19,169 nt of DNA from Chrysochromulina tobinii (Eukaryota > Haptophyta > Prymnesiales > Chrysochromulinaceae). Of the stretch, positions 1 to 8,132 are shown one piece after another; position 1 is the first letter of the stretch, and the number at the start of each line of letters is the position of its first letter. The notes beneath the pieces were generated by a model, which made no database searches, was not told where the DNA came from, and saw nothing but the letters and a program-made list of their open reading frames with translations. The DNA lies in assembly GCA_001275005.1 (NCBI GenBank), contig JWZX01000157.1, forward strand, positions 1 to 19,169, read 5' to 3'. Both the position numbers and the translations under genes were made by a program.

Positions 1-324
1 GGCCGGCGGCGCGGGCCCGTCGTTGCTTCCAATTTTATTCCAATCGCCGACACACACTGCACCTCACGCAGGCGTCCCCAGCCGCATGGGCCACTAAGAT
101 GCTGGAGCAAGAGAACAGCCTTCAGATGAGCAACAGCCGGTCGCTCTCCTAGAGAGGAACGCGCGATACACCCTGAGCCCGCGCGCCGCATCGCACACCC
201 TTCTTTCACCCCTTTCTTTCGTCTCCCTGTAGAGTACATCGCGCGCGCGGCCACCCCGCGCCGGCTCAGCCGCTGAGAAAGAGAGACAGAGAGAGGACGC
301 GATTCCTCCATCGGCTACGCTGAC
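1..324. other. 3' flank of the cyclophilin gene
   Basis: No coding frame is supported here. The stretch holds a GA-rich run (about 274-298) and the AATAAA candidate at 34-39. It is presumably the 3' UTR and spacer downstream of the minus-strand cyclophilin. Confidence 0.4.
34..39 (-). promoter_or_regulatory. possible polyadenylation signal (AATAAA)
   Basis: An AATAAA hexamer reads on the minus strand about 285 nt after the stop of the cyclophilin gene. The distance is long for a 3' UTR, so this is a weak candidate only. Confidence 0.2.
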
Positions 325-1446
325 TCAGTCGCCCGGCATGCCCTTCTTATTCGCCTTGCGCTGGGCGCGGCCGCGGTTAATCGCCTGCATCTTGACCGCC
401 GCCTCCTCCTGCTCCTTCTTCTCCATGCGCTCCTGCGCCATCTTCTTCTCCATCTTGACGCGTTTGGCCGCCTGCTTGCGCTCTTGCGCCTCCTTGCGCG
501 CTGCGCGCCCCTTGATATGGCTTTGCAGCTTGATCGCCGCTTCGTCCTCATCAAGCATGTTCATCTCGAGTTGCTTCTTGCTCACGCGGCCGGCGTCGGA
601 GATGATCAGATCACTCTTGGGACGCTCGTTGAGCACGTCGATCGACTCGATGAACGAGAGCAGCTTAAAGCCGTCGATCAGCCTGCCGAATGCGACGTAC
701 TTTTTGTCGAAGCCCTTGTTCGGTGCGAATGTCACGTAGAACTGCGACTGTGCCGTGTGCGGACCGTCATTGCACATGCCGAGAATGCCGGCCTCGCTGT
801 GCTCGACATGAAAGCTCTCGTCGGCCAGTGGCGCGCCCGACGCGCTCGCGCCGCCGTCGCCTTTCCCCGACTTGACGTCGCCACCCTGCATCCAGCCGCC
901 CTTCTTCATGCGATGGATCGGTGTGCCCACATACCCCACGCCACCCTCGACGCCCTCACACAGCGCGAGGAAGTTTGCGACCGTCTTGGGCGCGACGTCG
1001 GGAAAGAGCTCGAACACAAGGCGGCCGATCACGTTACCGCCGTACGACATCTCCATGAAGCCAAATGTGAGGCCCGAGTCGCACAGCAGATCCATGTACG
1101 CCGTCTGCGCGACCACGTCCCAGCTCATCCTTACGTTCAGCGCCCCCCCGGCGTCGTAGATGCCATGGCGCTCCAGCCACGTGATGAGCTTCATTTCGTC
1201 GCCGATGAAGCCCACGGTTGCGGAGTAGACAACGACGCCCGATGTGTGCAGGAAGGCGGGGCCGCCGTGCTTCACCCGCAGCTCCAGCAGCAGCTTGTCG
1301 TAGTCGGCAGGCAGCAGCGGCGTGCACGTAGCACTCGCCGAGGCAGAGCAGCCTTGTGCGACAGCCTTGGCCTTGTGGTACTCGGGCGCGTTGATGCGGC
1401 CTGCGACGGTGAAGGGCGCTACGAGCAGGTCCTTCAGCGACGGCAT
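325..1446 (-). CDS. PPIL6-like: PPIL6-like cyclophilin-type peptidyl-prolyl isomerase with C-terminal IQ motifs
   Basis: The protein has 373 residues and an ATG start. The cyclophilin fold spans about 127-288. Visible motifs are IGRLVFELFPDVAPKT, IHRMKKGGWMQGGDV (R179 and Q187 match the catalytic Arg and Gln of cyclophilin A), GILGMCNDGPHTAQSQFYV and KKYVAFGRLIDG. The LNERP near the end of the fold and the GW-QGGD block match the PPIL6 subfamily rather than cyclophilin A. The N-terminal part (about 1-126) also resembles the PPIL6 N-terminal region. The cyclosporin-contact Trp is replaced by Phe in GFDKKYVAFG, so drug binding may be weak (inference). Residues 290-370 form a charged helix with two IQ-like calmodulin sites, LQSHIKGRAAR and MQAINRGRAQR. 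PPIL6 relatives are linked to motile cilia, so an axonemal Ca/calmodulin-linked chaperone is a reasonable guess. The gene is divergent from the small membrane protein at 1640. Confidence 0.9.
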   Translation of the reverse strand: MPSLKDLLVAPFTVAGRINAPEYHKAKAVAQGCSASASATCTPLLPADYDKLLLELRVKHGGPAFLHTSGVVVYSATVGFIGDEMKLITWLERHGIYDAGGALNVRMSWDVVAQTAYMDLLCDSGLTFGFMEMSYGGNVIGRLVFELFPDVAPKTVANFLALCEGVEGGVGYVGTPIHRMKKGGWMQGGDVKSGKGDGGASASGAPLADESFHVEHSEAGILGMCNDGPHTAQSQFYVTFAPNKGFDKKYVAFGRLIDGFKLLSFIESIDVLNERPKSDLIISDAGRVSKKQLEMNMLDEDEAAIKLQSHIKGRAARKEAQERKQAAKRVKMEKKMAQERMEKKEQEEAAVKMQAINRGRAQRKANKKGMPGD

Positions 1447-1639
1447 TCAGGAGGCTCGCAACGAACGAGAGCTCGACACAGCGTTTTTTTGGAAGGGCCC
1501 TGAGAAACCTCGTTTCGGCGAAGTTTGGAAGTTTGGAAGTTTAGGTTAGCTACTGGACATGACGTGTGTCGGCAAACTGTACCGTTAGTCGTCCGTCCTT
1601 GGTGTGGGTTCATCCCGGCCTCCGAAGAGAGAGGAGGCG
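1447..1639. promoter_or_regulatory. divergent promoter region between cyclophilin and small membrane protein
   Basis: This 193-bp spacer separates two divergent starts. It contains a short tandem of AAGTTTGG (about 2.6 copies, 1521-1542) and a T7 run near 1484-1490. No TATA box is obvious. Its role as a shared promoter is inferred from gene orientation. Confidence 0.35.
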
Positions 1640-1948
1640 ATGGAGGCCTCGACCATATGGGACGCTCTGACCGGCGACTTTGGCAGCGGCGAAAGCGGCA
1701 GCGGCATGCCCATGCCACCGTCCTTGCCGCCTCCTCCCTCGCCGCTACCTCCTCCCTCATCGCCCGACCCCGCCTTCTTCGAACTCGGGATCACGACATC
1801 CGTCTTCTTCGGGATGCTGGTCCTGTTCGCTGGTGGCGTCTGGCTGCAGGGCGGGCTGAGGCGGCGGCGCATGCGGCAGCAGCAGCAGGCTGACGCAGAG
1901 GTTTTGCTTGCGTCCACGACGAACTACGCCCCGCATCAGGACTTTTAG
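1640..1948 (+). CDS. small proline-rich single-pass membrane protein, hypothetical
   Basis: The protein has 102 residues from the ATG at 1640, in a good context (GAGGCGATGG). The open frame extends upstream only through a GTG, which I rejected for a eukaryote. Residues about 23-46 are a Pro/Ser run with PPPP and PPPSSP. One hydrophobic helix follows (ITTSVFFGMLVLFAGGVWL), then a basic RRRRMRQQQQ stop-transfer stretch. This predicts an outside or lumenal N-terminus and a short basic cytosolic tail of about 30 residues. I recognise no family. The membrane helix followed by arginines and the divergent placement beside the cyclophilin support a real gene. The short length and an overlapping antisense open frame leave doubt. 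Confidence 0.5.
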   Translation: MEASTIWDALTGDFGSGESGSGMPMPPSLPPPPSPLPPPSSPDPAFFELGITTSVFFGMLVLFAGGVWLQGGLRRRRMRQQQQADAEVLLASTTNYAPHQDF

Positions 1949-2582
1949 CTGGCCAAGGCCTACGCCCATGCCTAGCTGGCCCATGCCGTGCAAGGCAGAG
2001 GTTGAAACGCACCGGCTGCGGTGGTGGTTTCTCGGGTTTGGGCGCTCGCTCTTTCCTCTTCTTCTACTCTGGCAGCGGCTTTGCGGCAGCGACGGCAGTT
2101 TCAAACACCGTAAGGCTTCCGTCTTCAGTTGGCGCTTTCCCGTGCGCGATGCGAGGCCACCGTCTGTGATACGAGCAAGCAGGCCCTCTCGCGCCTTCTG
2201 TGCGGATGCGCGCACCATGCACGAAAGGCGGCGCACCGAAATCCGCTGTGCGGGCGGCCGGCGCGACGGTGGCCAGATCGGCGGCCCCAAAGAGCCCTAC
2301 CACAGGCGCAGGACGGACCCACAGTTTCGTCTATGTCCTTACTAATTGGCAATATGAACTGCCCACCTGGGGTAATTTGACAATGTGTGTTGTTTCACAC
2401 GTACGTCGTACTGTAAAGGAGGGCATCGACTCTCTCGTCACAAACCCGCGCAGCACCCGCCACACGCTCGTCCGCGCGCCAAGACGGAAGACGGTCTAGA
2501 AGACGGCCCGACCCGCGCCATCAACGGCAGCAGCAGCACTGAGCACAGCTCTGCCGCACCTTCAGCTGCTGTTGCTCTCAAC
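1949..2582. other. intergenic stretch without a supported gene
   Basis: Open frames on both strands here are short, Arg-rich and lack family motifs, so I call none. The stretch is presumably the 3' UTR of the PIF1-like gene (minus) meeting the 3' end of the small membrane protein gene (plus). A short (AGC)n run lies near 2528-2539. Confidence 0.4.
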
Positions 2583-4534
2583 TCACACGTGGCAGCCCAT
2601 GGCGCGGTAAAAGGTAAGCACATCCGGGTGGGCTTTGACGACACTCTGTGTGATGCTACCGCCACGCACCCACAGCCCCGCGAGGCTCGTCACGCGGGAG
2701 AGAGCCACGTACCTTGAGGGGGGAAGGTGAGGGGGGTGAACGGAAGGGAGGAGAGCACGGGGTGCTGAGGAGAGGAGTGGAGGAAGAATGCTACATACAC
2801 TTGGCCGTAGTCGAAGGCATCGTGCAGCATCAGCTCTGCGCGTGAGAGCGACATCCCTTGAGATTTGTGCACCGTGAGCGCCCAGGCGAGCTTGAGCGGC
2901 AGTTGGATGCGCACGAGCGCGCCACCCATGCCGCCTTGGAAAGTGGAGGTCGGTACGACGAGCAGCTCGATGCCATTGTCGAAGCGCACTAGAGGGACGG
3001 TGTATTCACCTGGCGGCACGCCGTAACCGTCGCAGTAATGCCCGCCGACGAATTGCTGGACGATGCCGCGGCTGCCGTTTACGAGGCCCTTTTCGGGCAT
3101 GTTTCTCGTGAGGAGGACCTGGGCGCCCAGCTTGAGCTGCAGCTGGCCGACGGCTTTCTTCTCGATGAGCTCGAGAAGCCTCTGCTGGCTCTCTGCCTCG
3201 GGCGCCCCGCGGAAGGTGTCTTGGGCCGGAAAGACGAGCGCCACGCCGGGGAGCGCGGCGAGGTGAGTGGTGTTCTCCTCGTCGACGTTTGCATTCTTGC
3301 AGTAGAGTTTCGTCGGCATGATGCCGTCTTGCGGCGGCGGCTTGAGCTGCACGTGGCACGCGGCGAGCGCGGCCGTCGTCGCGGCCGCGCACAGACCGAG
3401 ACGAATCGGCCCAAGCAGGTCGATGAACTGCACGTCACTCTGCTGACGGACGATCGTACGCAGCTCGACGGTTGTGATGGCTGCGGCACGCCATGCGGCC
3501 GACTGGAAGGCGAATCCGTGGCTGTAATTTCCGAGTGAGACGGGGGGCAGCCTGTCCACAGAAGAGCGAGCCGCCGCTGGTCAGAGAGCAGGTGGCGTGG
3601 GCATGCGATGCGCACATGGGCGGCTCGTGGGCAAGGAACGCCGAGAACGCGGGGCCGAAAGTGGGGCCGAGCGCGCGGTGCCAAGAGCCCGGGGCCGAGA
3701 GCGCGGGCTCATCGGTTCGAGGCGCAGCAGCCCCCACTGGAAGAAGTCGCCGCAGAGGATCAGCTGCAACCCACCGAATGGCCGGTGTGTGCCGTCGGGA
3801 CACACAGCGCGACCTATCGCGTCGAGCGCGTCAAAGAGGTGGGAGTCCAGCATGCTCACCTCATCGATGAGCAGGGCATGCGCGCGACTCCAGCGCTGGC
3901 ACGCCGTCGCATTCGAGGTGACTTTGTCAACGAGTTTGGAGATGGTTCCCTTGCCGAGGCCGAAGCCCGCCCATGAGTGGATCGTGACGCCTTGCACGTG
4001 TGACGCAGCTATGCCAGTCGGGGCCGTCACGGCAACGCCGCCCGGATGCCGGGCTTCGAGCTGCTGTATGATGTACCGTAACAGAAAGGACTTACCGGTG
4101 CCTGCCGCGCCGGTGAGAAAGCAGTTCTCGCCACCGAGGACGCGATCCGCCGCCAAGCGTTGCTCATCGTTCAGGGCAGTCCGCGGGATGGTGACCGAGG
4201 GCGGCGCTGGTAGCGGGTTCGTCGGAGGTTGGGCGCTCGCACCCCCAAACGCGGCGGGGAGCTTGCGCTTCACGCTGATGGATCGCATCTCGGGCACGGC
4301 ACCCATGCTTGACCCCGATGCGGGTGCGGGCGTCGCGCAGACGATGCGAATGATCTCGTCGCCGAATTTCTGTATCTTCGCTGGTCCGAAGCCTGGCACA
4401 TTGCGCAAGTCGCCGAGAGACTGCGGCCTGGCGGCGACGAGGGCATCAAGCTCCTTGTTCGAGAACACGCAGTAGGCTGGCTGGCCTAGCTCCGAAGCAG
4501 TCTTGGTGCGAAAGGCACGGAGCAGGGCCTCCAT
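2583..4534 (-). CDS. PIF1-like: HRDC-PIF1-like DNA helicase, three exons
   Basis: Coding exons on the minus strand are 4534-3738, 3551-2799 and 2712-2583, giving 559 residues. Both introns are GT-AG and their removal restores family motifs. The first join gives CGDFFQ-LPPVS and the second gives YGQ-VYVALSR. An HRDC domain lies at about 1-66. The helicase core follows: Walker A GAAGTGKS (142-149), TAPTGIAASHVQG, Walker B LLIDEVSM (D224, E225), FRQ-like IVRQQ, LKLGAQVLLTRN, TVHKSQGMSL and DAFDYGQVYVALSR. The end VKAHPDVLTFYR is the usual PIF1 C-terminus, so the gene is complete. It is a 5'-3' superfamily-1B helicase for genome or organelle DNA maintenance. The ATG at 4534 is at the edge of HRDC. 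An upstream exon with a targeting peptide cannot be excluded, because a CAG lies just before it. Confidence 0.92.
2713..2798 (-). other. intron 2 of the PIF1-like gene
   Basis: The intron is 86 bp with donor GTATGT, a pyrimidine-rich body and acceptor CCCTCAAG. It interrupts a Val codon (GT|G) inside the helicase motif YGQVYVALSR. Confidence 0.92.
3552..3737 (-). other. intron 1 of the PIF1-like gene
   Basis: The intron is 186 bp with donor GTGGGG and acceptor TGTGGACAG. It interrupts a Gln codon (CA|G) exactly inside the motif GDFFQLPPVS. It carries an in-frame stop if read through. Confidence 0.9.
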
Positions 4535-5188
4535 TGAAACCTGGTACGACCCGTGGAGACGAACATTGGAGGGAAAGAGGAGCACGCTTGCTTTCTATCC
4601 TGAACTTCGAAGCTTGTGGGCGGTCACATCGTGCGTGGCGACCAGGAGTGCCATGGAGTGCAAGCGTGTAGGGTGTCATCATTGACACGTTTATACATTG
4701 TATGCCACTAAATGGACCTGTCGGCCAGTTGAACGACCGCATGAACGGTAACAGTCATACAGTCTGAATGCGACCAGGCCTCGAGCACATCACGACATCA
4801 CAATCACAACTCTTGTCACAACTCTACGACGAAAACAAGGGCACCCGCCTGCAAAAAAAGTGCACCCGCCCGACTGGGGCGCGCGCGGTGCGGGGACGTT
4901 CACACCTTTCGACCTCGAGCGCATGCTGACCTCTGCCATTCTGCCAAGCCAGAAAGCAACACACCTTTTACATCGATGATTGATCATTGAGGAAGCTACT
5001 TTTCATGCGAGAGATGATCAAGTCGGGCGCGGCGCCGCCGCCACCGACGAAGAGCCCTTATTCCCCCACGGCGCCTGAAGAGCCTCATTGGGTATGTGAA
5101 GAGACTGAGGTCCTGAGCCCTCAGAGATTGCGTAGGGCATTGACGAGGAGCTCAAGCTCGCGGTAGTCAAAGCCATGCAAGTGACACA
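4535..5188. other. intergenic stretch between helicase and sensor gene
   Basis: No full gene is supported. The stretch should hold the promoter and 5' UTR of the helicase and the 3' UTR of the sensor gene, both minus strand. At 5121-5187 a short frame looks coding (see findings). Near 4675-4690 there is a 6-bp inverted repeat GTGTCA-N4-TGACAC. A 9-mer GCACCCGCC occurs twice around 4840-4870. Confidence 0.4.
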
Positions 5189-7963
5189 TCATCCTGTGGA
5201 GAGCGCCTCACGCGTCTCGAAGTGAGCGTCGGCGAGCTTGGAGAGGATGGTCGAGAGTCCGCCCGTTAGGCCCTTGCCTATGCACAAGTTGGCGCCCGCC
5301 TGGAGGTACTCGTATTCGTCCTTGGGCTCGTCGTTCGCCGAGCAGATAGCGACCGTGCCACGGAAGCCGCGCCTGCGCAACTCGCAACAAAGCTCGGTGC
5401 CTTGTAGCACACCCTCGGTGGCGCACTCATGGTACTGGTCGATGTTCTGGTCCAGGAGGACGATCATGCGCTCGTCGCCGTGCGCCGCAGAGAGCTCCAT
5501 CACGCGCGCGAGGCACGTGCGCGCCTCCTCGTACGTCTCGCCCAGGATGAGCGACGCCTCCCTGTTGGCCTTCGCCGCCCTGAGGACTGCGTCCGCGTAG
5601 ATCCGAGGCATGTCGTCGTCGTCCAGCCACACGAAGACCAAGCCCGTGGGCAGCACGCGCGACTCGGCAGTGGACGCATCGTGCTCGACCAGCACCACGT
5701 CGAGCGTGATCGAGAAGGCCACCTCGTGCGCGCCGATAGCTAGGCTTGTGAGCGCGGGCGGGTCGAAGGCTTGCGCGTCTCGCAGGATGGCGCCTAGACC
5801 GAGGTATGTCGAGTCCACAGTGCCCACAGCTATCTTACTGAGCTCGCGCGAGGGCTTGCACAGCTCCGAGCTATTCACTCTGATTTTTGCACTCTGATCC
5901 TTGGACGGAGCGCTGCCCTCGCCAGCACGGATGGCGAGCAAATCAGCATTGCCCTTGGACTGCGTAAAGGCGATGAGCTTTGCGTGGTTGACGCCCGGGG
6001 CGTTGCGGATGGTGACTGTGAGGCAGGAAGGGCTGCCATCTCTCAGCACGGCGCCCAGGTGAACAGTGCCAACCTGGTCGCCGTGCACGAGCGCGTTCTG
6101 TGACGCGTTGAACAGGATGTTTGTGAGCAGCGCCTTGTCGGCACGCATGCTGCGCGTGTCGGCTGCGTCGATCACAACACGCGACGCGGCGCTCAGCCCG
6201 AGGTGCTCGAAGAGCTGCTCCAGGGTGAACTCCTCGCGCACTGGATGGTACTCGCCGTTGATAATCGACGTTTGCAGCAGTACGCTCTTGCACATGTGGA
6301 AACCTGCGATGGACTCGGCAAGGGTGCGCCGCAGCCGCTCGAGCAGCACGCTGCGTGTCGCGTCGTCGGTCTCGCTCAGCGTGAACGACGAGAGCTGCTT
6401 CAGAGCAAGCTCGCACATGAGGGAGGTGTTGCTCATCACTCTCTTGGAGGTGTGGTTGATCACGCGGTTGCCTTGGCTCTCGGCCTCGGCCTGCGTTAAC
6501 GCGTGCGCCTTGACCGATGCCACGAGCTTCGCCATCTCCTCGTCACATTCCACCTGCGTCTCGGCGTGCGCCTTGACCGATGCCACGAGCTTCCTCGTCT
6601 CCTCGTCACATTCCATCTGCGTCTCGGCGTGCGCCTTGACCGATGCCACGAGCTTCCTCGTCTCCTCGTCACATTCCACCTGCGTCTCGGCGTGCGCCTT
6701 GACTGATGCCGATAGCTTCACCTTCTCCCCGTCACATGCCGCCTGCGTCTCGGCGTGCGCTTTGACGGATGCCAAGAGCTTTGCCTTCTCCCCGTCACAT
6801 TCCGCCTGCGTCCCGGCGTGCGCTTTGACGGATGCCGAGAGCTTAGCCGTCTCCGCGTCACATGCGGCCTGCGTCCCGGCGTGCGCCTTGACGGATGCTG
6901 AGAGCTTCGCCGTCTCCGCGTCACATGACGCCTGCGTCTCTGCGTGCGCCTTGACGGATGCTGAGAGCTTCGCCGTCTCCCCGTCACATTCCGCCTGCGT
7001 CCCAGCGTGCGCTTTGACGGATGCCGAGAGCTTCGCCTTCTCCCCGTCACATGCCGCCTGCGTCACAGCGTGCGCTTTGACGGATGCCGAGAGCTTAGCC
7101 GTTTCAGCGTCACATGCGGCCTGCGTCCCGGCGTGCGCCTTGACGGATGCTGAGAGCTTCGCCTTCTCTCCGTCACATGCCGCCTGCGAAGTTGCAAGTT
7201 CTTTGTGCTGATCGTCGCACTCAGTCTGCATGCTATGAAGCTGCCGACGAAGGCAGCTTGATCCCTTGTGCTCTGGCAGAAGTGAGCCGCACCGCTTCTC
7301 GCGATCCAGCGCATCCCGGGATCGGAATCGGCTGCGTACTGTCCCGGACACTGACTTGCCCCCTAGGAGCTCGTCTTGCTCGGCGGCGACAGCATCGCCA
7401 TCGTCTTGACCTGCGTCAGAACACGCCACGTATGGGCAGAGGCGCGTGTGAAACACGGCCGCACCCGACATCATCAGCAGCAGCACGCCAACAAACTGCT
7501 TTGCCGGTTCCGCATCCAGGTAGTACCCTGCGATGACGGCGTGCATGGCGAGGATCGTGCATATCACGCTCAAGTCGAGTGCAGCCCGCTTCGGATTGAG
7601 CGGAAGAATCAAGTGCAATGTGATGCCTAGAGCGATGCTGTTGGCGGCCGTGCCAACACTATTGTGGCGTTCGGCCCAGGATAGGAGGCAGAAGTGGGCC
7701 GTGCACAGCAGCGGCCACATCGCCGTGTAGAGTGTAGATAGCACAAACGTGCGGTGTCGACGGTACCAGCGCGGATGCTCGCACACGACGAACAGCACGC
7801 AAGCGCTCCCCGCCACCAGCAAACCTCGTCCGGCGAAGGCAGTGGTGGACGAAGTGGCGGGAAAGGCCTGACTGTCAAACCATCCGGCAGGCAGCGCGAT
7901 AGCATTCAGTACGAAGAAGGCAAAGATGGCGCTCCGGTCGGCCGATAGGTGCGCGTCGTCCAT
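5189..7963 (-). CDS. membrane-anchored hybrid histidine-kinase-like sensor with a 21-residue repeat stalk
   Basis: The protein has 924 residues from the ATG at 7963; a longer frame begins only with GTG. About six membrane helices occupy 11-172 and form a membrane-embedded sensor region. A low-complexity linker follows, then eleven exact 21-residue repeats (261-491) built on ACDGEKAKLSASVKAHAGTQ. A possible H-box is at INHTSKRVMSN (H504). A GHKL-ATPase-like segment shows ILFNASQNALVHGD (616-629), VTIRNAPG and a glycine box YLGLGAIL (720-727). The C-terminus is receiver-like: acidic DDDD 781-784, LLDQNID with D838 as likely phospho-acceptor, S875 and K897. Compared with canonical kinases the H-box and the D-x-G-x-G box are degenerate, so activity is uncertain. 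It plausibly relays an external or membrane signal. The nearest neighbour upstream is the CHK-type kinase. Confidence 0.8.
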   Translation of the reverse strand: MDDAHLSADRSAIFAFFVLNAIALPAGWFDSQAFPATSSTTAFAGRGLLVAGSACVLFVVCEHPRWYRRHRTFVLSTLYTAMWPLLCTAHFCLLSWAERHNSVGTAANSIALGITLHLILPLNPKRAALDLSVICTILAMHAVIAGYYLDAEPAKQFVGVLLLMMSGAAVFHTRLCPYVACSDAGQDDGDAVAAEQDELLGGKSVSGTVRSRFRSRDALDREKRCGSLLPEHKGSSCLRRQLHSMQTECDDQHKELATSQAACDGEKAKLSASVKAHAGTQAACDAETAKLSASVKAHAVTQAACDGEKAKLSASVKAHAGTQAECDGETAKLSASVKAHAETQASCDAETAKLSASVKAHAGTQAACDAETAKLSASVKAHAGTQAECDGEKAKLLASVKAHAETQAACDGEKVKLSASVKAHAETQVECDEETRKLVASVKAHAETQMECDEETRKLVASVKAHAETQVECDEEMAKLVASVKAHALTQAEAESQGNRVINHTSKRVMSNTSLMCELALKQLSSFTLSETDDATRSVLLERLRRTLAESIAGFHMCKSVLLQTSIINGEYHPVREEFTLEQLFEHLGLSAASRVVIDAADTRSMRADKALLTNILFNASQNALVHGDQVGTVHLGAVLRDGSPSCLTVTIRNAPGVNHAKLIAFTQSKGNADLLAIRAGEGSAPSKDQSAKIRVNSSELCKPSRELSKIAVGTVDSTYLGLGAILRDAQAFDPPALTSLAIGAHEVAFSITLDVVLVEHDASTAESRVLPTGLVFVWLDDDDMPRIYADAVLRAAKANREASLILGETYEEARTCLARVMELSAAHGDERMIVLLDQNIDQYHECATEGVLQGTELCCELRRRGFRGTVAICSANDEPKDEYEYLQAGANLCIGKGLTGGLSTILSKLADAHFETREALSTG
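6491..7183 (-). repeat. eleven tandem 63-bp coding repeats
   Basis: Eleven head-to-tail 63-bp units encode 21 residues each (residues 261-491 of the sensor protein; 11 x 21 = 231 exactly). Each unit carries one Cys near its start and KL-ASVKAHA near its middle. Units vary by a few substitutions only: Gly, Glu, Val or Leu before TQ, and EETRKLV in two units nearest the kinase part. A shorter degenerate unit with the same Cys sits 14 residues before the array. Confidence 0.95.
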
Positions 7964-8037
7964 CGGCCCGTCTGGCACTCCGTCTGGCGCGTTCTGGAGC
8001 CACACGCCCCACGGCGACGTCGCATGTGACGTTGATT

Positions 8038-8043
8038 TTTATT
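8038..8043 (-). promoter_or_regulatory. likely polyadenylation signal (AATAAA) of the CHK-type kinase gene
   Basis: A minus-strand AATAAA lies 90 nt after the kinase stop codon and before the ATG of the next minus-strand gene at 7963. Position and strand fit a poly(A) signal. Confidence 0.4.
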
Positions 8044-8132
8044 CCGCGAAATTGTGGCCGGCCAATACTCCAGAAAATACCCATGAGGAATCCGGATGCG
8101 GGGTAAAAGACCATGAATAAAGTCACCGCGTG

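Noticed and set aside
484-1503. 339-codon plus-strand frame opposite the cyclophilin gene
   Set aside because: It has no family motif, and the opposite strand encodes an unmistakable PPIL6-like cyclophilin.
1757-2290. 177-codon minus-strand frame antisense to the small membrane protein
   Set aside because: It has no motif and an Arg/Ser composition typical of GC-rich shadow frames. The plus-strand frame has a clear membrane helix with a basic flank.
3581-3737. Read-through C-terminus of PIF1 exon 1
   Set aside because: After GDFFQ the frame turns into Arg/Ser/Pro-rich sequence and stops, while splicing restores the conserved LPPVS.
6491-7183. CRISPR-like or satellite interpretation of the 63-bp repeats
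   Set aside because: Units are contiguous without spacers, keep a single reading frame and encode a 21-residue period. The context is eukaryotic coding sequence.
6066-7211. 381-codon plus-strand frame with repeated Cys/Ala units
   Set aside because: It is the antisense of the 63-bp repeats in the sensor gene. The sense frame has membrane helices, a kinase-like part and a receiver-like part, whereas this one has no other domain.
7964-8005. 14-residue N-terminal extension of the sensor protein
   Set aside because: It begins with GTG. The ATG at 7963 is preferred in a eukaryotic gene.
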